This document shows, one piece after another, positions 25,098 to 36,084 of a DNA stretch of 64,000 bases (its first letter is position 1; each line of letters begins with the position of its first letter). This DNA is from Pseudisothecium myosuroides (lineage: Eukaryota > Streptophyta > Bryopsida > Hypnales > Lembophyllaceae). Under the pieces are notes generated by a model that ran no database searches, was not told the origin of the DNA, and worked only from the letters and a program-made list of their open reading frames with translations. The stretch covers positions 21,142,001 through 21,206,000 of the forward strand of contig OX637296.1 of the NCBI GenBank assembly GCA_951799445.1, in the 5' to 3' direction. The position numbers and the translations under genes were made by a program.

Positions 25098-26604
25098 CCC
25101 CTAAAGGCCCAAGGCCTTTTTTCTGCCAAAAAACACTCAAAACTGCCATTTCTATAGCAAGGAGTACAAAAATTTGAAAAATGTTTTTTTTGCACATCTA
25201 ACCGTAGGATCTTACACCTAACTAGTATGAGAATGTGTGGAAAAAGTTTCAGAATTTTTGACCGCTCAGATTGCAAGATATCTGCGTTTAAAGTGGAAAA
25301 AAACAAGTATTTCAGCACATTGAGGGACTAGATTTTTTGACTTTAACCTTGGAGCGCTCCGACGTCCATTTTCTGGACGATGAACAGATTCAGATCCTTG
25401 TTTCTGTCTCATTCCTGCTTGGATGAAAGTCATCCTAATTTTTGGTGATACTTTATCAAGTTGTTGTCTTATCTATCGGTTGGATTTGGTGTTACTAGAA
25501 TATATACATTTCTAAAATTACAAATGTGGAAGTATGTCAAGTGGTCAATTTGCATTGACTTTAGTTCAAAACTAGATGTGCAAAAATGAGGTCAAAGATG
25601 TAAAGGTCACAAAAATTTCAAAAAATCACCATATGAAGAGAACCTTATTTCAAATCCATTCCAACAAGTTTTACTCAAAAAATGATAATATTTTACTTGT
25701 AATTGAATTAGAAGGAATTTGAAATTTTCTTTTCAAAATTCATAGAAAAAGACTGGTGATAGCATTAGTAGATCTAACCGTACGGATAGAATTTAAAAAT
25801 AAAAATCTACAGCTTTTATTTGTATACGAATTCCAAAATATTCTTCCAAATTGTAGTTTATAATGGTTTTTCTCAAATTGTCAATTTTGGAGATGAATCC
25901 AGACGTTTAGGGGTTAAACATTATTAACTTAAAATTTTTGCACTACAAAGTTTTGAGCTTCAAATCTTTGTAGTGGAGAATTGAATTGAGAGTCTAGGGA
26001 AAAAAATTATTCAAAAAAACTTAATTATCATTCCTAAAAAATTCATTAAGTAGAAGTAGGTACAAGATAGAAGGAAAGTCTAAAATATTAATATATTTTA
26101 GATGGAATTAAAATACACTAATCCCAATGGTGAGATTGTTCTAGCAAGTAAATTAAACAATGAGAATTTTTTTTTTTTGAAAAATTGCAAAAATAGCATT
26201 TAGAAATCAATCCTACAAGTTATTTTTTTCAAGAAGATACTCTAACTGCCCGAAAAACAAGAATGTCCATAACTTTCTCACAACAAATCCAAATGAAATA
26301 AATCAAAGCTTTCCAGATAGACAAAAATATAATCTATGAGAAAAAAAATATTTAAAAAAAAATCAAATTTTTGCCAAATTTTTTTGCTGCCCAGACTGCC
26401 CAGTTACGAAAAAAAGTAACATATTTGGCCATAACTTTTGACTCCTATTTCCAAATGTCCTGAAATTTAGTGCATATGAAAGATATTCCTCGCGTCCACC
26501 TTCTATTAGAATTTCAGCTTAAAATATGGAAATCTCTAGTCACACATACTTGCCCAAAATTTCCATACAACCCAAAAATGCATGCCGGTCCTTTAGGGGC
26601 TAAA
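25094..26604. mobile_element. TTAA-flanked element G, with another element nested inside
   Basis: TTAA then CCCCTAAAGGCCCAAGG at the left; CCTTTAGGGG then CTAA (mutated TTAA) at the right. A second element (25343-25917) sits inside. The interior resembles elements A and E. It lies precisely between the two copies of the 0.9-kb duplication. Confidence 0.7.
25343..25917. mobile_element. TTAA-flanked element nested in G, homologous to H
   Basis: Matches 43611-44192 in reverse orientation over its length. Left end TTAA then CCTTGGAGCG. The right end reads CGTTTAGGGG then TTAA, whereas the relative at 43.6 kb has the CTCCAGGG type, so this copy has one terminus of each type. Confidence 0.75.
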
Positions 26605-27497
26605 CATGGTAGTTATTTTAGAACTTAAATGTAGGTTGATCATAGATAGCTTATTATTTGTTGACCAAAATGATAAGTTAGCTATAGTGTACCTAGATTT
26701 AGCTAGGTTCTAGAATCATTGCCTTACCTAGAAAGTGACGCCATTAGGTATGTGGACGCTTTGGAGGTGTTTCTACTTTACCATAAGGTAATAGGCGCAA
26801 GAATCACATAGGCATTAAGAACCGCCCCTATAAATGGCTATAAAATGAACATGAGGTGACTCTGAAATTGACATCTGTAGTCATTGAATGAATCAAGGAA
26901 AAAAGCATTATAATCCCAAGAGCCAATCATTCTCTTTGCTTTCCCATCTTTCTCTAGAAGTTGCAAGTGCACGGTTTACGGAATACCTAGGGTCATAAAT
27001 AGGGGCCTACAACACAACTACTTTGAAAATTCATAGGTAATTCAATAATGCTTCAAAAAAATATGAAACCACTTGTATTAGATTCCTCATCTATTTCTCT
27101 TTGTCTGAAAAATGAGCTAAAAATATTCTCATCCAGGAAAATACATGAAAAGGGCGGACCAACCCTTAGATGAGTGATTTCTGAGCTTGTTAATTTACCT
27201 GAAGTTACCGTACGTGAAGGTTTGATTTAGGAGTTAGGTGCTGGAATTGAGTTTCCACGTCAGATTCCCAGGGGTCCATGTCAATGATCCCAGAACTAGT
27301 TTAGGGAATTTGGTGCAATATGCTACCTTCAAGATAAATAAGCATCAACTTTGGCTACCTTGAGAATAAGTGGCATTAAAAAAAATAGAAGAGAAAGGAT
27401 TTTGCAAGTTGTAAAGGATGATTGGGAGCACTATACCCCAAAACTGACTAAATAGATGCTAATTCTAATGTAGAGGAAGTAACAAATTGGCTATTAA
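26601..27497. repeat. Segmental duplication, copy 2
   Basis: Direct repeat of 23946-25097 without the Mutator-like insert. It ends at GGCTATTAA, which here continues into unrelated sequence rather than into an element. Confidence 0.8.
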
Positions 27498-28075
27498 ATT
27501 CTATCGGTTGTTGCAGTCTTGGCTAAAATCTAATTTTTTTGAGGATTTTCTCCAATATACTTTTAGATACTGAAAATTTTAAGTAGCAATGGAGCGAATT
27601 TTAGCCAATTTTAGTGAACGCTGGTCCACGTCTCTTTGCACCATTCACAAGATGACATGTGACACTTTTTTCACAAAAATGACTTAATTTCTGCCGAATC
27701 TGACCTTCACGTAGGGTATTCCCAGTGTGCCGTCATCACTCATCAGTCATCACTGCCTGGTGTGAGCCGGACAGGCGGACATGCCATGACGAGCCGTCAG
27801 TCACGGCAAGTTTATCCACAACCGGCAACCGGGGCTGCACGGCAACCGCCAGCGACGACGTGGCAGGCGCTGGCGCCAGATATTTCACGGAAGCCCTCCG
27901 ACGGACGGGCACGTGTCCTCCGAAATAGGCGGGAAACATCAGTCCCCGACGTGCCGTGCGACCGTCAGGCAACAGAGATAAGTTTAAGCCAAATGGTTAG
28001 GGTTTAGCAACGCAAGGCTTTAGGGTTTCAATCAATTCACACTCATCTTCCAAATAATTTCACATCCATATGTAA
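27498..28075 (+). promoter_or_regulatory. GC-rich upstream region of the PITH gene
   Basis: A sharp change from AT-rich repeats to GC-rich sequence at about 27720-27960 with many CG dinucleotides, directly upstream of the triplicated leader. This is consistent with a promoter; no specific motif is claimed. Confidence 0.4.
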
Positions 28076-29040
28076 TTTGATCGAAGTCCGTGTACCTACA
28101 AATTTCCTCGTCATTTTGAAATCCATAGCACACTGTTCAGAGTAGAGTTTCTCCACTACATTGTTGTTCTCTGCTTCCTGCGGTTTTCTTTGCAAAAATT
28201 TCCACGGGCTCAAGAACGAAACACTCGCCGCATCGTGAAGTACTTTCTTTGAGGTAAGCATCGATCCTGTGCTCGAGGTTTTGGAGTCACTGCGTAGCCT
28301 CGCCTTTCGCTTGATTGGCTGTGAGACGGTCCCGTCCATTCTGTGACGCTGCTGTCGGAGAGAGCTGTGGTGAGCCTTGTGTTCGGTTTCTCATCTTCCA
28401 AGGAACGCATACATTTTTGATCGAAGGTAGTGTAGCCACAAATCTCCCCGTGGTTTCCAATCCATTTCTTCTGTTCTAAGCAGACACTCTCGACTTGACC
28501 ACTGCATTCTGAATTTGCGGTGTAGTGTTTTCACGGACTAAAGAACGAAACACTCGCGACATCGTGAAGTACTTTCTTTGTGGTAAGCATCGATCCTGTG
28601 CTCGAGGTTTTGGAGTCACTGTCTAGCCACGCCTTTTAGCTTATTTGACAGTGAGACGGTCCCGTCCATAGTGTGACGCTGCTCTTTGTTGCTGTGGGAG
28701 GAGAGAGCTGTGTTGAGCCGTATGTTCCGTTCTCATCTTTCAAAGAACGCATACATTTTTTGGTCGAAGGTAGTGTAGCCACAAATCTCCATGTCGTTTC
28801 CAATCCATTCCTCTGTTCGAAGCAGACACTCTCGATGACATTGGCCACTGCATTCTGCATTTGCTTTTGTAGTGTTTCCTCGGACTAAAGAACGAAACAG
28901 TCGTGCGTCTGCTTCTGCGTATTTCCTTCCTGGTAAGGATCGGTACTGAATTCCCGGGTATTGGGATTGTGGTTTTAGAGTTACTCCGGAGGACGCCTTG
29001 AGGTTGATTAGCAGTCTGTTCAATTGATGCTGTGAACGAG
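28076..29040 (+). repeat. Tandemly triplicated leader-exon unit of the PITH gene
   Basis: Three diverged copies of a ~340-bp unit, starting near 28076, 28416 and 28759 (TCGAAGGTAGTGTAGCCACA in copies 2 and 3). Each carries a GAACGAAAC block followed by a GGTAAG splice donor (GT at 28254, 28583 and 28933). A good acceptor (TCTTTCCAG, ending 29414) lies downstream, 42 bases before the ATG. The layout suggests three alternative untranslated first exons. Some or all may be unused. Confidence 0.65.
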
Positions 29041-29456
29041 AGGGTTGGTGAGTCTTACGCCTCGATTGTTTCTATGAGAGCTAAACCGTAGGCTGTCGAT
29101 CGTCCTCTGGCGCTGGTGTTTTAGACGGATCTCTTTTATGTGTTTTGATCGTAAATTTGTTTAGAGTAGAAAATGTTTCTTTAAGCTTCGTGTGTACGGG
29201 AGGTAGATGGGTTAGCTGCCTCCTTGTAAGCGCATTGGTTTGACATTACGAAAGGCGGTCTCCGTTTGTTTGGGTGCTGCTTCATTTGATTGATATTGGA
29301 ATGGCCCTGTTTTCAGAAGTGTTCATTGAATCTTACTGCTGATTTCTATGATCGTTATGCTGCACGAAATTTTTAGATGTGAAATTTTTAATTAGTTCGC
29401 TCGGTTCTTTCCAGGTTGTCAGCTCCATTCTGCTACACGTCAACCTCTCTTTTACG

Positions 29457-31303
29457 ATGGCATCCTGCCTTCACCAGCACGATTGTGAGGAACACGAGTG
29501 TGCGGGAGATTGGTCTCTGTACCAGAACATCGATATTCCAGGGGTAAGCGCTGCTCATTATTTGTTTTTCTAGTTGGTCATGAAAACTAACGGAGTGTCG
29601 GCAGTAGTTGGATCTTTTTAAAGTGTGTAGCAACCATTTGGTGTTGAGAACATTACGTATGCTGATTATCTTACTCGATGACTACCTATGTACATGTTGC
29701 CGTACGGCGACTGTGAGATAGAGTGGAGAGCTTCTGTGGCATGCCTTCGTTGTGGATTGTGATGCTCTACTTGTACTTTTGGTAGTAAAAATCGTTTCAA
29801 AATTGTTTTTGGATGATTCAGATGATGTGTTCTGCATTGAATCAGGTAACGGCTTTGAACGAAGCGGTCGAAGGGAGTGCTAAAAGCATATTCAAACCTT
29901 GGGAGCAGCGCTTGGATCTGTCAACTGTGTTGGCGAGCAACGATGACGATGCTGAGCTCATCGTTTTTATACCGTAAGACGAAAACGTCGTATTCAGGTG
30001 CTATGAGTTCTAGTATGAGCATTGTATTGGAGTGTTGTGTATTTTCCAATTTTATTTTTTCATTTTATTTATTTTGCACGTTTCAGGTTCACTACGGACG
30101 TAAAAATCAAGAGCATTTCTGTTATAGGGGGTGTTGACGGCTCCAGCCCCTCGAAAATGCGAGCGTAAGTTTTGTACTCTCTGACCAAAGAGCAGCTTCA
30201 ATTAATCAAACCATATGTGAACTTCTGACTGCTTATTGAAATGTGAGTATATTCTTAGTTTCATCTATCCCATTACACTAGGTCAGATGCTGCTTTCAGT
30301 AGGACTTCTAACGTTCGCACAATTTCTCCTCTGAACTTTTGAGTGTCTGCAGTTTTCTGAACAGGGACGACATTGATTTCTCACAAGCAAATGATCTGAC
30401 ACCAATTCAAGAGTGGGAGCTGGCTGAAAATATCAGGGGAGAGCTCGAGTATCCAACTAAGTAAGCCATTTATCTTGTGCACGACCCGCTTTAGTTTTGT
30501 CAACGAGTTGGGGTTATCCGTGCAGCTTTTTAAATCGTTAGTTTAAAGATCTCACGCTACAATAATTGATTTCTCCATTGTTAGACTCTTTTGCTGTGTA
30601 TACCAATTTCTCGATTTTCTATATTGCTCGTCCAGACGTACCCAGATTATCTTTCTGCTCATCTACATGTCAGGTCTCCAAATTTATATATCGCAATTTG
30701 AGTAGGTGGTATTGGCGGAACGCATTCAATGAACGCTTTTTAATTTGTTTTGTACATGTCAGGTATGCTAAGTTTCAGGGAGTTGCTAGCATTACTCTGC
30801 ACTTTCCACAGAACTTTGGTGCCGGCGCTACTCGCGTGCATTACATTGGATTCCGTGGAGAAGCTACACAAGTGAGTACTTCGTGGCCTTGAATCTCGAA
30901 TTTTGGTAAATTATGATCGTGAATAATCCCTGGCTGCGTAAGTGTCAAGCTCACAAATCGAATTTTATTCTAACAAAGAAGCAAATGATATTAGTTCCAC
31001 CTATTGGAATATAATAGCCTGTAAGAACGATGTTTTTACCTTTTTTGACGGTATACGACGAGTAGTTCTTCAGTGAACGATGCTTCTAAGCGTTGTAACA
31101 GGTTTCGTCCCTAAATTGGTTGTTTCTAGCACGGTTTAGCAATTTAATTGCTGTGGTGTTGTGCACAATCTATTTCTGACGATAAGTGGGTTCAATTTGT
31201 TCATTTGGTCCAGATGAAACGGGATGCTATTGCAAATACAGTCTACGAAGCTGTTCCAAATCCGTCTGAGTTCAAGTACTCCAACATACTCCCGTCTTTT
31301 TGA
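29457..31303 (+). CDS. PITH domain protein (PITHD1/TXNL1 C-terminal type)
   Basis: Six coding exons: 29457-29543, 29846-29973, 30087-30164, 30353-30460, 30763-30871 and 31214-31303. All introns are GT-AG, phases agree, and the product is 199 aa. The N-terminus MASCLHQHDCEEHECAGDW gives the Cys/His-rich start seen in PITHD1 proteins. The PITH domain fills the rest: LYQNIDI, VTALNEAVEGSAKSIFKPW, DAELIVFIPFTTDVKIKSISVIGG, SSPSKMRAFLNRDDIDF, QGVASITLHFPQNFGAG and VHYIGFRGEAT. Length matches the family (about 200-210 aa). The family is linked to proteasome-associated thioredoxin-like proteins by its shared PITH fold; the role of the stand-alone plant form is not established. The start is the first ATG after the leader acceptor. 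Confidence 0.92.
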
Positions 31304-33910
31304 TTCATTGCAACAAGAAAGTACACTTTTTGTCTTCTGAGTTGTCTTTTGGAGTATTTGTGAGCTGAATCAGATCCTTCTTTTGAACGCAGAATTGCCC
31401 AAGAACCAGGGATGCCACAAGTTCTGTAGGCTTATTGGAGCCATGATCGTAGTACTCTGTGGTGAGCACCATCCAGCTTTTGCAGACGTCGACGTTTCTC
31501 CTTGAACCGCAATATTTACTTCACAGAGTTCCCCTTGTCTGAAATTCTATATCCAAACTGAGTTCAAAATTTAGCACTCCGTACTTGGAAAACTGCATCT
31601 TGGTTCCAGCATTAGTGCTTTCACACCTTGCGTCTAAGTTCATGTGGATATTTTTAGTTGTCCAAGTTCCGTTGATTGTTTAGATTGTCGCGTAGCTCAA
31701 ATATTACGTTGATTATCATCTGTGGTGCAGTAATGCAGGCCCGTGTAACGCCATGTTGGGTCTTCAGCACGTCCTTGGAGAGAGCTCTTCAAGCCCGGGT
31801 TGGTGTAAAAAGTTTGACTTGTAGAATTTTTGGACAGTCTTCGGTAAATTTTGTCTAATCTGCAGTACTTTAGGGTTGAGCCAATCTCAACAATTTTGGT
31901 CGAGTATTTTTCTACTCGATTATTTTTAATATGTCATGAACTGGAAGATCTGAACTTGAGCTTAGGCCGTTGCTGCTGTAGAAGTACTATCATCGCTGAC
32001 CGTTCCAGCTGAGCCAAGTTCAAATGACAATCTTAGTTTAAATAGCACATGTTTGTGTGGACATGACACATGCAGACAAAGCAGCACTGCTTAAAATTTT
32101 TCACACTTCAATGATTACAACCTGTCAGTTGATCGAACCCACTGAATGCTCCGATTATTGCGAAATTCAAATTTTAATATGTTTGTTTGAAAATGCAAAC
32201 TTTTGTTAAGCCTTCATGTTCTATGAAGTTTAGTTTGCATGGAGTATGGTGATTTTTTTCTAACATAGAAGGTGCATAAATTGAACTATATAGTAGTGAT
32301 AAAAGCTTGCATGAGATTTTAAAACTCTCCCGAAATATAGTAGTGTAGCCACCTCATGCTTTTGAAAGTACATTCTTCTAAAAATTAAATTTTTTTGCAA
32401 ATTAAAGTAGAATTTTCCCAGCTTGGTCATAAGTGTTATATGTATACATATAGAGATGAATCTATTGCTACATGTCTCTTCCAATTTGGATCATTACTGC
32501 CCCTCTTATATGTCTTAGAAGTTGTAAATTGATCATCTATCCTATGTTTAGGGTGTAGTACTTTAGTATAATGTATTTTAGTATAGTAGCTCTTTGCCTA
32601 TAATATTTAAAATCTAATTTTGTACAAAATAATATTTTATTTCATTATTATTAATTTACTACAAGATTGTAAAGACAACTTTTAGTGATTAAATCTTAAG
32701 AGGTTGAGAAGCTTTATTTGGAGGTGTGCTTGCTTCAACTTGAAACATTGTTGAAGTTAGAAAGTGACTTGTGAAAAATTTCAAATGAAAGATTTTGGAT
32801 GAAGCATTACAATTATTCATGTGATTTTTTCTTAAGAATTCATAGAATGCATCTTAGAGAAATGGTGGGGAATCTTTCTTCATTAAAGTATTATTTAGCT
32901 ACTCAATGTTTTGAAAATTCATGGTTTATTTGTGTAGTATCCAAAAAATATAAATGAAAATAATTTCTTTTATCAACAAGGTCAAATAGAAACTAAGATC
33001 AATTTGATAGTAGAAACCATGTTAAAATGTTTATTTGGATGCTTTCAAGAGTACTTACCTAACATTCTTCACAATTGCTATTAAATACTTTGAATTTTTG
33101 TTAATTAAAAAAAAACTAACCAAATTATTACCTAGACAAAGAAAAATGTCATTGCAAGTATCAATTATGATGTCTTTGCAAATTTGTTTCATCTCAAAAA
33201 CTTAAATTTTGAATTCAATGTATCACTCTTCAACTATCAATTAATGACTTCAACAAATAGAAATATAATTTCTTAAAAAATCATCATGATTAGAAATTTA
33301 TATATTGCAAATGTATAGGAAAAAAAGTCTTGTAAAAAATCACTAATATGTAATTTGCAATCAATTTTAGGAAGAAATCTAAAATATCAAATTCATATTT
33401 ATTCATAAATATTAATCAATGTATGGTACAACCAACCGTATGGAAATGATCTATTGGTCATAGTTGACAACTTCTATTGAGAGGTCATTACTAAATCATT
33501 TTTCTAATTTGTATTTTAAAACACATTTTCGCAATTTTAGAGATTTAGACAACTAAGGTCATATTCATTAAAATGAGGGAAACTGGTCATTTTTAGACCT
33601 TAAGTCCCATCATTCAAAGATAAATTTTTAAAGTCAAAGATGATTATAGGCAACACTAAAATAATACGATTAAAAGATTAGACATTATAAGTACAAAGCA
33701 AGATGGAAGCATGTTACATTTCCAAAGCGCTACATGATTCTTAGCCAAAAAGTATGTGACATTATTAAAAGCGGGCCAATTTACATTGACAGACATGAAT
33801 TTACTTGAGAACCCATGTACATATGAAACAGTTTATCTCACGTATCTATATAATTCACTTCAATCATAGGAAGTGACAACTACTTAATTCTAAATGACCT
33901 GGTGAGAAAA
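31304..33910. other. 3' flank of the PITH gene and AT-rich intergenic sequence
   Basis: The first few hundred bases are probably 3' untranslated sequence. From about 32.5 kb the sequence is strongly AT-rich with no gene or defined repeat seen. Confidence 0.4.
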
Positions 33911-34041
33911 TAGTAGAGGCTACGTGCACATGAGGTGCTCTACTTTGCTAAAAATGGTCATTTTTTGTACGGCAATGGCTATTCTATTAATAGTAATGAT
34001 TGTTATCATGAGAAGTTCCACTGTGAAGAAGAACGACTTTG

Positions 34042-34956
34042 CTAAACATGCTTGTTCTCGTTGGAAGAATTGGTCTTGGTTGCCTCTAGCGCTTCCTTCT
34101 CTGCCTCCAGCGCTTTCTGCTTGGCATACCCTCTAAGAATATCCTCGCGCCGGGAAGGCATCGCGTATTCAGTGGCACTCCGGAAGGGGCTACAACTCCC
34201 CAGCTTCAGTATGTCTTTGACTTGTCTCCGCCGCTTGCGTTCGATTCGAGAATAAATATCATCGTTGGAAAGAGTTCTAGAACTTCGAGGAGGCGGTCCT
34301 GGTGGCACCCTATGGACAGTGTTTATGTACGGATCTGCAGAAGCAGTTGAACGCGAGACATTTAATCGCTGGTGTTTTTTAAGAACTGGTTTGCTGAAAA
34401 TAGGTACAGGGGAGGGCACGGAACCGCTCCCCCCGGATTTGTGGCGGAGGGACTCGACGATGCCTCCACGTTGCAATCTCCGACCTCCACTGCATTCACC
34501 GGAAAGGAACTTCAATTTTTGATCCCCAACGTGGAGAGAGTCATGCCCAACTGCGACCGCCGACAGCATTGCATCGTCCAGGCGAAGATGTTCAGCATGT
34601 CCATCGTTGCCCGCATACAGTTTCCTGTGCGGAGCGTTGGGGGTACGGGGAGTTGGCGACTGAGAACGCAGTCGACTAGGTGTCGAGTCTTTCCACTTCA
34701 TCGGCGACGGCGAGCAGATCGGGGTCCCGACCGGTCCTCGACTCGGCGGGCTGTCGACGACCCCTTCTTCCACATTTCCCTTCGAGAAGTCTATGGCCGC
34801 CGAAGCCGCGTCCGTGGCGGAGCCGAAAACGAAAGGCCTTGAATACGAAGACGCCAAGAAGCTCCCCCCTTCCGAGCCGGACCTCCTCGAGAGCGACGCC
34901 TCCGATCCAGACAAGAGGCTCCTCGTCATAGGCTGATTCTGTTTGAGCATACGCAT
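34042..34956 (-). CDS. Unrecognised Ser/Pro/Arg-rich protein
   Basis: An open frame of 304 codons from the ATG at 34956; the frame stays open to 35130 upstream but that part looks unlike protein. GC content is clearly higher than in the surroundings, supporting coding. The product starts MRMLKQNQPMTRSLLSGSEAS and is rich in Ser, Pro and Arg, probably disordered (SPSPMKWKDSTPSRLRSQSP). It ends in a basic, helical stretch (SRIERKRRRQVKDILKLGS, then RREDILRGYAKQKALEAEKE). It lies downstream of the NIF-domain exon on the same strand, about 270 bases away. I do not recognise a family; no function is assigned. Confidence 0.5.
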   Translation of the reverse strand: MRMLKQNQPMTRSLLSGSEASLSRRSGSEGGSFLASSYSRPFVFGSATDAASAAIDFSKGNVEEGVVDSPPSRGPVGTPICSPSPMKWKDSTPSRLRSQSPTPRTPNAPHRKLYAGNDGHAEHLRLDDAMLSAVAVGHDSLHVGDQKLKFLSGECSGGRRLQRGGIVESLRHKSGGSGSVPSPVPIFSKPVLKKHQRLNVSRSTASADPYINTVHRVPPGPPPRSSRTLSNDDIYSRIERKRRRQVKDILKLGSCSPFRSATEYAMPSRREDILRGYAKQKALEAEKEALEATKTNSSNENKHV

Positions 34957-35223
34957 ATCGGATCCTCCGAATTGAAGCCACCCCCGATTGCATAGAAGCC
35001 CCAAACATTTATCTTCGGCCCACGGATAAACATAGACATCACATGCAATGCATAACATCACACCAATCCAAGAATACAAAACAGCACCCCAGAGACAAAG
35101 AGAGAGGCCACAAGTTGAATGAACTCTCAAAACTTTAATGATACAGTTGAATTACAAACACAAGACAATCCACATTTACAAAATGTACAATCCATCCTAG
35201 AGTCTACGGCGACATGGGGAAGT

Positions 35224-36084
35224 CTAGTCCTTTCTGTCGCTCTTGGGCTCCGGCTCCGGTTCTATCACTAAATTCATCCCGGGCAGAACGAATCGCGTCC
35301 CCAAGTATCTGGTGCACATCCTCAATCCGTGCAGGAGTTCGGTAGCACCGTACGAGGTTCGCGACAGAGGGCTTTCGCCAATCCGGTTGGAGTTCACGAA
35401 CCCCCGAAGACTACCCGGCGGACAATCCTCGTGGAGTTGCTTTAGCCATGGCAACAGCATTCCCATTAGAACCTTGTCCCTCCGCTGGTATTGATTCCAG
35501 CTCTCGAGGAATATGGCATTCCCGTTCTCATTGAGGACACTCTTTAAGGGGGAGTCGTCAATGAGAATAGTGTTGTCGCTGTTAAAAGCCGTAGGATCGT
35601 TCGGATCTAGGAAGAAGTGATCTTCCAGCACTTTGAGGAAAAGGCTCTTGAAGGGATCGTTACCGTGTCTAAGGAATTGGTTCTTAGAGGTTTCCACCAT
35701 CCGGCACTTTTCTTGTCCTAAGATGTCGAAGGGTTCGGACTTACTACAGAATTGGAACAGGAATCCTGCTATGGGCTCCACGTTCTTCTTCACCATGGAG
35801 CTCCAGACTACGACGCGATTAGCGATATTGGACACCTCGTCTAGGAATTCCCTCAAGTCTGGACGAACGAATACGGCCTTATGGCCAATAATGGTGGGGT
35901 GCTTATCGCTGAAGACCCTATCGTCCACAGTGTATTTTGTTTTACCCGTGTACTTTGACTGATTAATGCACTCAGCAAGCACCCCGTTCAAGTCAAACAC
36001 GATATTCAACCACTTCTGTCGCGGTGCGACCACTACCGAGCACACTCTCCGCGGCAAATTCTCTCCGCGTCCGGCCTGTACTAC
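35224..36084 (-). CDS. FCP1/NIF-type HAD phosphatase-like domain (last exon)
   Basis: 287 codons including the stop, after a CTTCAG acceptor. The HAD-type motifs are present: KWLNIVFDLNGVLAE (motif I), VRPDLREFL, NRVVVWSSM (motif II) and NTILIDDSPLK (motif III/IV). Classical FCP1/SCP enzymes have DLDETL. Here the second aspartate, the usual general acid, is asparagine, so phosphatase activity is doubtful. Family role of active members: dephosphorylating serine in proteins such as the RNA polymerase II tail. The stop is at 35224-35226. The open frame upstream of the acceptor has only a GTG, so this exon needs an upstream exon to supply the start. Confidence 0.8.
   Translation of the reverse strand, partial: VVQAGRGENLPRRVCSVVVAPRQKWLNIVFDLNGVLAECINQSKYTGKTKYTVDDRVFSDKHPTIIGHKAVFVRPDLREFLDEVSNIANRVVVWSSMVKKNVEPIAGFLFQFCSKSEPFDILGQEKCRMVETSKNQFLRHGNDPFKSLFLKVLEDHFFLDPNDPTAFNSDNTILIDDSPLKSVLNENGNAIFLESWNQYQRRDKVLMGMLLPWLKQLHEDCPPGSLRGFVNSNRIGESPLSRTSYGATELLHGLRMCTRYLGTRFVLPGMNLVIEPEPEPKSDRKD

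Noticed and set aside
23946..27497. LTR retrotransposon with 0.9-1.1-kb LTRs
   Set aside because: The direct repeats lack TG...CA ends, no primer site or polypurine tract is seen, and the sequence between is only a TTAA element.
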